Assembly (NCBI RefSeq): GCF_001411555.2
Contig: NC_049910.1
Coordinates: 30,537,150 to 30,601,149 of the forward strand
Source: Juglans regia
Taxonomy: Eukaryota > Streptophyta > Magnoliopsida > Fagales > Juglandaceae
Length of the DNA stretch: 64,000 bases
Direction: 5' to 3'
Made by a program: the position numbers and the translations under genes. The notes beneath the pieces are model-generated. The model ran no database searches. It was not told the DNA's origin and saw only the letters and a list, made by a program, of their open reading frames with translations. Positions 10,874 through 21,452 of this stretch are shown here, in pieces (position 1 is the stretch's first letter; every line of letters begins with the position of its first letter).

Positions 10874-11867
10874 AGCACACCAGAAATAAGCCCCTGAGCT
10901 TCTGCTGCAAATAGTTGAGAACTCAAAGCCTCAGCACATAGGATGAACAGGTATGGTGATAGAGGACATCCTTGCCTTAAACCTCTTGAAGGTCTGAACG
11001 TTTGCTGAGGTGATCCATTAACCAGCACTGAAAAGCTAGAAGAGGAAACACATTCCATAATCAAATGAATATAATTCTGTGCAAAGCCTAACTTAGCCAT
11101 AACAGCCTTGAGAAAGTCCCATTCCACACGGTCATAAGCTTTGCTCATGTCAAGCTTTAATGCCATATAACCCTTCCTACCATGCATCTTACTATTCATT
11201 GTATGAAGAGTTTCAAAAGCTGCTACTATATTGTCTGAAATCAAACGTCCAGGCACAAAAGCACATTGGGTTGGAGATATTAACTTTGGCAGAACATGTA
11301 AAGCACATTACAAAGACTGATTGGTCGATAATCAGATAAAAACTTAGGCTTAAACTTCTTAGGTATCATAACAAGATAAGTGTGATTAATCCCAACAATT
11401 GTTTGCCTATTATTTAGAAAAGAGAGAATTGCCTTACAAACATCCTCCTTCACTATTGGCCAATGATCTTGGAAAAAACATGCAGCATAACCATCAGGGC
11501 CAGGAGCTTTATGAGGACCCATTTGGAAAAGAGCAGTTTCTACTTCTGTTCTAGTATAAGGCTGGGTCAGCACTGCATTCATCTCAGTAGAGACCTTTTC
11601 TGTTAAATTAGCAATACACAGATCAATATTAGTAGGAATAGAGGAAGTGAAGAGTGATTGAAAATAGCTAGTGAAAGCATTCCCAATATCCTCAGATTTA
11701 GTAAATACTGTCCCCCTCTCATCAGCAATCTTCAATATCTGATTCCTTCTTTTCCTTTGAGTAGCACAAAAATGAAAGTACTTGGAGTTTCGATCACCCT
11801 TCTGAAGCCAATGCACCTTTGCTCTTTGCTGCCATTTGATGTTAATTTTCTCCAAAAGAACATTAAT
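10861..11867 (-). pseudogene. LINE ORF2 N-terminal reverse-transcriptase portion
   Basis: In translation order: the linker with VHWLQKGDRNSKYFHFCATQ, then HKAPGPDGYAACFFQ, then the DYRPISLCNVLY region (11,855-11,280). A short deletion with a frame change follows. The next part (11,256-10,861) contains PGRLISDN, ALKLDMSKAYDRVEWDFL (RT motif A, catalytic Asp) and GLRQGCPLSPYLF (motif B). A further frameshift near 10,865 separates it from the FADD motif. It is not functional. Confidence 0.85.
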
Positions 11868-12518
11868 CTATGTTTGCAACTGCTTAATTTCCTCAACAAA
11901 AGCAGCTGTCATAGACTGCTGCAGGAAATTCAATCTATCCATTTTAGCCTGCAAAAAAGAGTCAGATAGAGGATCCTTGCTTCGACTCCATCTTCTGAGA
12001 GTTGACAGTCCATGCTTAAGCTTAGACATGACTGAAGACAAACTAACTGTTGAATTATTAGAACCTTGCCAGATTTGCTTTACCATTTCACCACAATCAT
12101 CATAGGAAGACCAACTTGCTTCATATCTTCTGATTCTGCAATGAGGCACATGCTGTTGTCCCTGTGGCAATATTGTGATCATGAGAGGACAATGATCAGA
12201 GGTGAGTGTAGGCAAAACTTGAATGTTTCCATCTCCAAAGACATCACACCATTGTTTTGTAGCCACGGCTCTGTCCAACTTCTCTCTAGTAAAATTAGCA
12301 TCCTGTCTATGATTGGACCACGTGAAAAATCCATTCCCAAAATCCAAATCACACAAATTACATTCTTGTAGCACTTTGTGAAAAGGCTGCATTTGACTCT
12401 GTTGCCTCACAGCACCCCCTAACTTCTCATGAGTATATAGAAGCTCATTAAAATCACCAACACACAGCCACAAACTTGGATCCAAACTGTTCAAGGCTCT
12501 TAAAATGTTATAACCCAC
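11868..12518 (-). pseudogene. LINE ORF2 endonuclease portion
   Basis: This is the C-terminal part of an APE-type endonuclease. Visible motifs are LCVGDFNELL (catalytic Asp/Asn strand), NGFFTWSNHRQ, REKLDRAVAT and LTSDHCPLM (SDH motif, final catalytic His). The N-terminal half of the domain is missing at the truncation. It ends at an in-frame TAG near 11,868, after which the same frame continues into the RT portion, so it is one ORF2 broken by a point stop. The first few codons may be flanking target sequence. Confidence 0.85.
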
Positions 12519-13016
12519 AATTCATTGTTTAGTCACGGGGTGAATAAATATTCTTTGTTTAGAACTTATATATTATATAAAATATTATAATAAGATTTAT
12601 AAGATTAATATTTATTTCCTGCTATATCAAATGTTATATTAATTTCATATTATTAGATTATTATACAAGAATTTTAAGATTTTAAAGTTTCCTGTTATAT
12701 CAATTAGAAATGCCATATGCTTTCCGTTTTCTCCCTCTTACAAACAATTCACAAAATTTTACTGAAAACCTATCAGAACTCATTTTCTTTCTCGTTCTAC
12801 ACTTTAACTTTGTGTCCAAAAGCCTTCTATTCCAGGTGATTTATTAGATAGTTTTATTTTTATTTTTATATTGGAACTTGAGTATTTGTTGTGTTGCTTT
12901 TAGGAGGGGATGAAAATCGCAATGGCGAAAGATCTTCACGGAGTGGCATGAGTTTTCGTTTCCTTCTAGACTGCAAAACAGAAGATATTTTCCTAATTTT
13001 TGTGCAATATACTAGA
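12514..13016. repeat. AT-rich repeat unit R, second part (left copy a)
   Basis: After about 40 bp of filler the repeat resumes (AACTTATATATTATATAAAA) and ends near the string CAATATACT. The same unit occurs at 16,730-17,473, 45,247-46,590 and 53,590-54,346. A short stretch in it (GGAGTGGACGATAATCGCAA in the other copies) is conserved like an old exon, but frames are short. A deleted remnant of the MITE at 45,754-46,318 may lie near 12,740-12,770. Confidence 0.65.
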
Positions 13017-13920
13017 GGGTCGTGCGACAACAAGAACCCGTGAGATAGAGAGAGGCTGCATGAGAAGGGGCAGATCGGGGAGCTACGTCATGGAGAAGAC
13101 GTCGTGGGGGCAAGGGGAGGAGAAGGGTGGTCCGACGAGGTAAGGGGCTACTGCAGCAGCAACAAAGAAAATCGAGAGAGAGATGGGGCTGTTTCGAGGC
13201 TTGATTTGGTGAGGAGGAGAGAGAGAGAGGGGGGGGGAGGCATAAGGAAGGCTGGGTCCGACAGAGAAGGAGGAGGCCGGTGAGGTGGTAAAGGTGCAGC
13301 GCGACAACGGCAATTGACGACGCCGCTGGGCTAAGAGGAAAAGATCGGGTGAGTGAGGGGGAAGACGTGCGGCCTGAGAGGGAGGGAAGAGAGAGAGGAA
13401 AAAGGGAAAATAAGGGATCGAGGGTTTCCTCTTAGGTAGTTAATCTAGACCCTTCATTTAGGATTCTTAACCTAGATCCAACAGTGGAGATTAAACACTG
13501 AAATAAACTAACTAAAATATCTAGATCAAATATAAATACAATATCATAAATTAATATCAACTTTATGTTATAAAATACTATTCTTTCATCATTAATTAAA
13601 ATGATGAAATTTGTTAAATATTTTTAAGGCAATAAAATAATCTAATTAAATAGAGTTTTTAACGTAATTTAAATCTCATAATATTTTTTCTACAATTATA
13701 ATACTTTTGTGGCTTCCAAAATCTAAGAGGCCTACTTTAAAATCGAGCTTAGTTCAATAATATTGAAAATCCCCGATTTAAAATATTTCTTAGACATTTA
13801 AAATATTTCGAGGGTTTTAAAATACTGGGCTCGCTTTAAAAATCACTCGCTATATTTAAAAACACAACTTCAATATTTAAAATACGTAGAGAAGACTCAT
13901 GATCAATCAAGAGAAAAAGG
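13017..13920. other. GA-rich then AT-rich duplicated DNA, no gene
   Basis: The segment matches 46,591-48,050 in the right duplicon. Positions 13,017-13,420 are G- and GA-rich, resembling the 5' region of a TE or lost gene; 13,430-13,920 is AT-rich with several TTTAAAATA motifs. The right copy carries an extra 560-bp element (46,991-47,550), so about 13,403-13,411 here is its empty site. The 13,083-13,313 open frame is low-complexity antisense and not called. Confidence 0.6.
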
Positions 13921-14640
13921 GCAGGTTGTCAAACTTTAGAGCCATGCTTTCTCATGCCTTCATGGTATATTGTGATACTCGATTGTATGAAGATGCATGA
14001 CAAGGAGAAGGCAAGGATGAAGGAAATATTTGTCGCCACAAAGCAGAGAATGTCATTTACGACTGATACATGGAGCTCCATATAAAATGTAGGCTACATG
14101 TGTATCACAGCCCATTTTATTGATAGTGAGTTGACATTGCAGAAGCATTTTATTAGCTTTAAAGAAATTGTTGATCACAAGGGGTCATCCATTGGCAAGG
14201 AGATAGATACTATATAAAGGATTGGGGGATCAGAAAGGTGCTTTGTATCACGGTTGACAATGCCAGTGTGAATGACACTGTCATTGATTGGTTCAGGCGG
14301 AATATGACGATAAAAGAGGATATCATTCGTGAGAACCAGTTTATCCATGTTCAATGTTGTATCCATATCATTAACCTTATAGTTTCTGAGGGGTTCAAGG
14401 AGATTAATGATTCTATTATTAAAATCTAGAACCTTGTGAGATATGCGAGGGCTTCCTCCTTATGGCTCTGCCAGTTTAAAGCAATAGCCGAACAACTTGA
14501 GATCCCAACTCTATATACATGATGTTGGATGTAGTGCAGAAGGACCAAACATCATTCGAGAGGATGGAGGTCGAAGATGGAGGCATGAGGTATGCTTTGT
14601 TGGGGGGAGAAGGGGGCTCAGTGCGCCGGACAAATTTGAT
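13921..14640 (+). pseudogene. hAT transposase central fragment, left copy
   Basis: Plus strand with shifting frames. HDKEKARMKEIF, then MSFTTDTWSS (the TDTW motif of the hAT catalytic core), CITAHFIDSELTLQKHFI, HKGSSIGKEI, VDNASVNDTVIDWF and HVQCCIHIINLIVSEG follow in family order, and later MEVEDGG from the downstream helical region. Several stops interrupt it. The right copy is split by an LTR-like element (48,616-51,742), and this copy supplies the uninterrupted sequence near 14,485-14,515. Confidence 0.85.
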
Positions 14641-14654
14641 TGGGCCAATGTCAA

Positions 14655-15720
14655 ATATTTTATTTAATTTTTGAAGTATTTCTTTTTCAACGAAAAAATC
14701 GATTTTGTGGTATATCTGCTCTTCTAGCCACTTGAAAGTTTTGATTTTAAAATAAAACAGCCAAACCCCACTCGTGAAAGATGCTGGTAGACTTTGACTT
14801 GCATAGGATGATGTTGAGTTCGTTGGTTGTATATGCACTTTCTTCCACTTCCACTCATGCAAGCGACTACATGTGTTGCTCATTGATCTCTTTATAAGTC
14901 AAGGGCCAATGCTTTCCACAAACCCCTAAAATGGGTTGGAATCAGAAAAATCAAGATAATGTATGGAACAGCTAGGGCCAGAGAGTGGGTCCTGACAGTT
15001 TCCTCCGACAAGTGTAAAATTATAGTTTCCACCAATAAGATAAAGTACATCAATAATGTATTTGCCTCTTTCCTGATGTTAACATGGCATTATAAAAATA
15101 TGACGTTTGTCCTCAGCAGGAGCCCATGGTAAAGATCTAGGATAAGATCACCGATTCGCCATGTTTAGTTTTCCTTATTTTTTAAGTTTTTTTTTTTTTA
15201 AAGCACACTTGTTCTTCTAGTCACTAGAAAGTTTTGATTTTTAAATAAAGCAGCTAAACCCCACTAGTGGAAGATGGTGGTAGGCTTTGAGTTGCTTTGG
15301 TTGATGTTGAGTTTGTTGGTTGTATATGCACTTTCTTCCACTACCACTCATGCAAGCAGTCAAGCATTGACTGACTATATGTTCTGCTCATCTTATCTCT
15401 TTATTCAACGGTCAATGCTTTCCACCCCATTAAATGGGTTGGAATCAGAAAAATCAAGATATGATTATTACACAGATTAAAAAATGATTTTTTCACGGCA
15501 CGTATAAAATGACTTTTTATTTTGTAAAATTACCAACGTGTAAAGTTACAATTTCCACCAATAAGATAAAGTAGATCAATAATACATTTGCCTATTTCCT
15601 GATGCTAACGCGGCATTATAAAAATACGGCGTTTGTCCTCAGCAGGAGCCCATATTAAAGACTCTGGATATGATTGCTGATTCGCTATGTTTAGTTTTCC
15701 TTATTTTTTAAGTTTTTTTT
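14655..15720. repeat. tandem duplication of about 520 bp
   Basis: Two adjacent related copies (about 14,690-15,180 and 15,200-15,700), roughly 85-90% identical, share a stretch with AAACCCCACT and TTGGTTGTATATGCAC. The right duplicon has one full copy (about 52,060-52,560) and only a short stub of the other; a diverged part occurs at 44,790-45,010. The frame 15,274-15,480 is not convincing coding sequence. Confidence 0.7.
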
Positions 15721-16700
15721 TTCTTAAAAGATTATTCAAAATAAAATTAATTTTCTTTAACTCCAAAAAAAAAATTATCTAAATTTTTTATCCGATTATT
15801 ATCCAAATATAAAAACCAAAATAAGACTTATTCAAACAAAATATATATTCAAACAACTTTTCAGTTTTATTATCTATTTTTACAAATCTAAATACAAAAT
15901 TGATTTAAAAATAAATTATTCAAAATTCTTTCTCATTTCACAAAACTTACTAATATTATATCTAAGAAATTTCTCAAATATTCTCTATTTTTCCTTTCTC
16001 AAAATCAAGTAAACCAAACGTGACAAAACGCTTCCAAACCAATGAGGAAAATGTAGTATTATGTATGAAAAAGTGCAGGAGGACCATACAATTGCTTGAT
16101 CTAGTGTAAATTTGCAGTGTGTTTGTTTATTCTCAAACATGGCCTAAACCATAGCAAGAAAGAAACAGTTCCCAACAAGCATGGCCTTTAGCGATATAGT
16201 ATTAGTTTAATTACTAATACTACAGTGATTTATATATATAGTTATTTATATATAGTACATTACTAATAGTAGACTAATAGTATATATTTGTGATATTTTG
16301 ATATAAAAATATGTATATAGTTATCTACTAATACTTTATGCTAGTAATAATATAGTATAATTACTAATTAGTGAGAAATAACTTATTATGCTTAGCAAAT
16401 ACTATAGGTTAGTGTCTAACATATTTATATATTTGATTATATATGTTAGTGATAATATGATGGTTACATATACTAAAACTATTCTATTTATATTGTAGTA
16501 GTATACGTACATTATTTTATAATAATTATATTAATTAACACATACTAGTAGAGTATTAAATATAACTATACTATTATAGTCTATATAAGTTACACTATAC
16601 AACTTTTATATGACTGTATTGATCAAATATGTAGAAATGTATTTATTAAAAAATATATATTATAGTTTATTATGCCATAAAATGTATTTATCCTTAATAT
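15721..16700. repeat. AT-rich duplicated block, left copy
   Basis: Very AT-rich DNA with (TA)n-like tracts around 16,200-16,700. It matches 52,580-53,560 nearly base for base from about 15,840 onward. No gene is seen. Confidence 0.7.
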
Positions 16701-17473
16701 AATATATATATATATATCAAAAGTAGGTTTATATTAATAACTTAATATTAATGTTCATGTTTAAGATCAAGATTAAGATTTTATGTTATAAAATTAAAAT
16801 TTATATATTATATGAAATGTTATAATAAGATTTATAAGATTAATTTTTATTTCATGTTATATCTAATGTTATATTGATTTTATGTTATTAGATTATTATA
16901 CATGAATTTTAAGGTTTTAAAATTTCCTGTTATATTAATTAGAAATTTAGCATATAATATAAAAAAATCATATAAATAATTATTTATGTATATATATGAA
17001 CCAGTCCAGTGTAAAAAAAACAAAAAAGACCAAAATCAAAACCAGACCAATTTAAAACCGGTTTTGAAAAAAAGAAATTGGTACCGGACCGAATCAATTT
17101 TGCACCAGACCAAACACAGTAGTCCAGTCCTATTCGGGCCAGTTTTCCAATTTTGATTTCCAAGGAGAGCTTACGGGCTTGCATACTTTTCAAACAAAAA
17201 TACATTTAAATGCCTTATGCTTTCCATTTTCTCCCACATTTTCTTTCTCATTCTGTATTTTACTTTGTGTCCAAAAGCCTTCTATTCCAGGTGATTTATT
17301 AGATATTTTTAAATTTTGTTATATTGGAACTTTGAGCATTTACTGTTTTGCTTTTTGGAGTGGACGATAATCGCAATGGCAGAAGATCTTCACGAAGTGG
17401 CATGAGTTTTCCTTTCCTTCTAGATTGCAAGAGAGAAAACAAGAGATATTTTCCTAATTTTTGTACAATATAC
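16701..17473. repeat. AT-rich repeat unit R (left copy b)
   Basis: Same unit as 12,514-13,016 and the near-identical partner of 53,560-54,346. It includes a CCGG/CCGGTTTT-rich stretch (17,040-17,150) and the conserved exon-like stretch 17,350-17,470. Open frames in it are short and are shared only because the repeat is shared. Confidence 0.65.
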
Positions 17474-18817
17474 TGGGTTAGTTTTTTTTTAAATCATTTT
17501 ATTTTTTATTTAAAAAATCAAAATGAAAAAAAATATTGGCGTACTGAATACGCTAAGTCATAGGAAGAAAAAAAAGATTGATCTCAACTCACATGTGTGT
17601 CGTGGGGCTAACTTACGGCTTACCTGAGTTCCGCTACGCCCAGTCAACTTCTCGTGCGAATTGCGCACATTGCTGACATGGCATTTTGCCACATCAACCC
17701 CTATTTTATAAAAAAATTTTAAAAAAAATGATGAAAACGCCTCAACGAAGAAGAAAAGGGAATCAACGGTTCCAACATTGCAAAAACGTCTCCCCCAAAT
17801 TTCATGTCCCCTTTTTCATTTTTCACGCTAAGGACAACCAGAAAGAAACTGAGGGGTTCCTCTCGGAGACTAGGGGCACAAAAGCAGCCATGGATTTGTA
17901 GCAGCATAGAGCTGGAAGTCCACAGCCTCAGTTGCAGACACCTCTAGCTCGACCTCAAGGCAGCAGTAGCAGAGATTTTGTAGTGATTCTCATAGTCCTC
18001 TTCTCCTTTATAGCCATCTTCGTCATGGTATACAACTCTTAAAAGATCTACTGCCATTTCCTTCTTTCCAGGATGTTATGCAATTTTAATCTCTCATTCA
18101 ATGTATCCACTTAAAAAAAAAAAAAAAACTTGTTGTGTTTTAGCATCTAATCCATCACCCTATTGGTTTTTGTCTGATTTCATTTCTCTATGTTCTCATT
18201 TCTTTAGGATTCTCGCAACTTGATTCAAGATTTTTTTTTGTCTCAGTAATGTATCATTACTTCATTGTCTTAGTATAGGCCGTATTTTCAGTTTGAAAGA
18301 TGGTGATTTGCAAAGATTGAGAAGAGAAGAGACGGGGAGAGAAGAAGAATGCGTGGTTGCAAGGATTGGAGAAGAATAGAAGGGGAGGGATGCTACGGGG
18401 GAATGGACGAACCTTCGAGGACGTTTTCTTTTTCGTTCTCTCTTCACACACAAAAATGCAGTGTTTTAATTTTCACCAAGTCACATTTTGTGTGCAAGGG
18501 GTGTTCAAAAAGCCTGTATCCATCATTTTCCAACTTACCCAGACCGTTCCATTGTGCAAAAAATTCAGTTAGGGTGACACCCACTGAATTCAATTGTGCA
18601 ATTTTTTTTTTCTTTTTCTTAAACATTTATTAAAACATAAAAAAATAAAAAAAACATTTTCTTAACCATTAAGTTAAAAATAAATAAAAGCAATCAATAA
18701 AAAAAATCTATGGCTTCTCTCTCTAGGAGTAGAGTTTTCCTAGTTTTATAACCCATCTCATGCCACGTAGATTCTTGGACGATATTTTAGGTGAGCCTAA
18801 CCAATCCTATTAGTCTA
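17474..18817. other. duplicated non-genic DNA with one exon-like remnant
   Basis: The segment matches 54,347-55,720 but at clearly lower identity than the block before it. It includes the membrane-segment remnant at 17,889-18,043 (listed) and a GA-rich stretch at 18,300-18,430. The remaining frames are shadows. Confidence 0.5.
17889..18043 (+). pseudogene. unrecognised small exon with a membrane segment
   Basis: From an ATG at 17,889 the frame has a TAG at codon 4, then a Gln/Pro-rich stretch (RAGSPQPQLQTPLARPQGSS) and a strongly hydrophobic run (FVVILIVLFSFIAIFVMVY) before a stop. The right copy (about 54,762-54,920) keeps the same design with different stops. A small single-pass membrane protein or the first exon of a larger gene would fit. 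I do not recognise it. Both copies appear dead. Confidence 0.35.
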
Positions 18818-19148
18818 AGCATTGGCATTTTTTTATCTATATGCAAATGTAAAATTACATGTTTTGGAGATTGTCTTTGCTATTTAAGAAAAACTATCAC
18901 ATTGGATTATGCATCTTTAAGCCAAAATATCACCCACTACAAAGATGTTGAAGGTAGAGTGGGAGGAGAGAGAAAAAAATTAATAAAATAGCATTTGTAG
19001 AGTGAACATTGCATCTGTAAAAATGTATTGGCATTGTTCATAGCTATGGAAATATTTACATATGCATAATTCAATGTAGTCTATTTAAAGGTCTAGTTAT
19101 GCAAATATGTATTTACATTTGCATACAGATAAACCAATGCCAATGCGC
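18818..19148. mobile_element. MITE with about 24-bp terminal inverted repeats, left copy
   Basis: It begins AGCATTGGCATT and ends with the inverted form (CCAATGCCAATGCGC), with ATAGATAAACC-type inner arms. The right copy, 55,721-56,124, has cleaner ends. There is no ORF. The target duplication is not clear, so no superfamily is assigned. Confidence 0.7.
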
Positions 19149-20791
19149 TGTCCTTGCTCTCAAAGCTTCTAGCATGAGTTACATCCCATATGCACCTCAT
19201 CAATGACAATACCAAACTTTATCAACAACCCTAAATGAAAAGGAGGGAAAAAAAGAAATTTCAAATGAAATCAACTTCAAATCCTACATCATGCAGTCTG
19301 AATAGGTTCTAAATATAATAAAACTTTAAAGCAAGACCTACATCTACCCTTTGTTTTTAAATTTTGATTATAGAGTTCACTACTCCATATTAGGTATGAA
19401 ATTATACCAATTCCTAGACCTTCTGCGTTCTCCATCAAAAGGAAAATATGAGAGATTTTGTTTATATTCATTTACAAAGTATAAGACTCAAGCTATGAAT
19501 GGCATCAAAAGTGTTTGATATCGCATAACAGTCACATCATAGAGTTGGAATATTAGACTGAAACAGTGACACCAGACTTTCGTAAACTATAGCCACAAAC
19601 ACAAACACAAAGCACAAAGCGCAAAGCTTCCCCCCCTCAAAAGAAGCTTACATTTCATTTCCTTCTGTACAATCTTCATACAGTCTTTCAAGCTTCCTCA
19701 CCTTAGTTTCAATCCAATCCTAAGAACTTTGGTATCACATAATTGGTATCACCTCTAGGTCACTGGTGAAGCAAAGGGAATAACAAACAAAGGACAAAAT
19801 TTAAGTCTCCCTCCAAAACTTATGCGCAAATGCAGTATATCACTATGTCCATTTGATAATGAGCAACAATTTATATTCTGCATTGGCCCCAAAAGATAAA
19901 AAAGGTGAATCATTTCTAAGATGAGAGAGCCGCCAGTGGTTGAAAGGGAAACATTATTAAGCCGCTCCAGATAAGCACTTGGGTCAATTTACCCTCCCCA
20001 TGAGCCTTGATGACTGACAGAGCAGCTCAACCAGAACCAACTCAGACAGCCAAATCCATGTTTTCTGACACTCCAAGAAAATCCCCAAGTCCTTCACGAA
20101 CTGGGTCACACAAAATCCCCACTCTAACAGTCCCTCTTCAAATCATACATAGTTCCGTACAAATCCAGCGACTTGAACGCTCCTGCTGGTCCATATCACA
20201 TCCAGTAGCAGAGCCATGTGGAGCCCTGCCTTGTGAGTGTACACCATCCACATCCCCTCCACCAACACCACCATGGCAGAAGTCATTGTGATCTAGTTCG
20301 TTAAAAATAACGCATAGTTGGAGTATTCTTCTCGAAAGAAGACATCATTTTAATGATATAACCGTTAAAAAGAACATAATGAATTGTGGAGGAAGCAAGT
20401 CAAGGGAATTGCAATCAATGAAGAAAAGAAACAACCACAAAGGAACATATCCAATTGAATACAAATGTAAAATGTCAACACATACAAAATTAAAAACAAC
20501 AAACTCAATGTTGGTGGGCAATACGTATCAAGAAAGTAAGACGATGGTGTAGCATTCGGAACTCCAAATGATTAAACTTAACACATAGATATGATTAACA
20601 AGCAACATCAAAGTGAAAAACAACCAAAGCATTCACAACTTGGTTACTCCACATAAAAGTGCACCGAGGGTCCAAGACATTGCAGTGCAAATTGACCAAT
20701 ACGAAATAACACTAGCAAAGATACCCAAAAGATGCAGCCTTTTCTGCAAAGTACCACCTGGAAATCAAGAACCACCCACTATTTTAGACAC
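19149..20791. other. duplicated DNA without a recognisable gene
   Basis: The segment matches 56,125-58,569. The minus-strand stretch 20,290-19,900 looks exon-like: one frame contains LERLNNVSLSTTGGSLIL, shared with the right copy at about 57,760-57,690. I cannot assign a family and no complete ORF exists. The end at 20,791 is an abrupt junction with LTR-like element C. Confidence 0.45.
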
Positions 20792-21338
20792 TGCAGTTGG
20801 GTCGGAAAGTTACTTCCTATCACTTAAACTCACATTTCAACAATATAATAATAGACTCCAAATTTCAAATATCATATAAAAATTTCGATTCAAACTAATT
20901 TCTTCAATATAACCAATTTTCCAAAATGCCAAGTCATCAAAATCGCCAATACTCATAAAACTTTTCCGTGCTTAATCCACTATACTTAAATCATCTCACC
21001 CAATGCCTCATTATCTTGATTCTTAGCTAAACCATCAAAATATCTGAAAAATATTGTGGAGATAAGGGGTAAGTTATTAACAACTCAGTAAGCAGATAAC
21101 ATATACTAGCATGTAAACATGAGCATTTATAAAATTCGATATGCAGAACAAAACATTTACTTTCGGAATGCAGAAATATCATATTTACCTTCGGAATGCA
21201 AAAACAAAACTTAGTACAAAACATCAGAATGAAATTTTCAGAAAAACAAACTTGTTCGCAAAAAGAAAATCCTTTGGCATATCCAAACTGAAACATTATA
21301 TTCATATCATCTCATAGCATCACATCAAGACAAATATC

Positions 21339-21452
21339 ATGTTTAACCCTCGTGGTAGGATTATAAACCACCATTACACCCGTGACTGGGTCATATACCA
21401 TGTTTCACCCCATGGTAGGATTATAAACCACTATTATACCCGTGGCTGGGTC
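21339..21452. repeat. two-copy tandem repeat inside element C
   Basis: A unit of about 70 bp (CCATGTTTAACCCTCGTGGT, then ATTATAAACCACCATTACAC) is repeated once. The equivalent place in element D has about five copies of a shorter unit (49,331-49,498). Confidence 0.7.

Larger units (their letters stand above)
8762..12504 (-). mobile_element. LINE (L1-like, RNase H-bearing), 5'-truncated
   Basis: Minus strand. Poly(A) shows as a T-run at 8,762-8,775. The element covers the C-terminal endonuclease, reverse transcriptase, zinc-binding region and RNase H of one ORF2. ATGTTATAA flanks both sides (8,753-8,761 and 12,505-12,513), a plausible target duplication. The host sequence is AT-rich repeat unit R, uninterrupted at 45,247-45,360 in the right duplicon. 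The endonuclease N terminus and ORF1 are missing, so it arrived truncated. Confidence 0.85.

Noticed and set aside
17348..17563. Frame with GVDDNRNGRRSSRSGMSFPF considered as a gene exon
   Set aside because: It belongs to repeat unit R present four times with varying frames; I cannot tie it to any family, so it is mentioned only as a conserved stretch.
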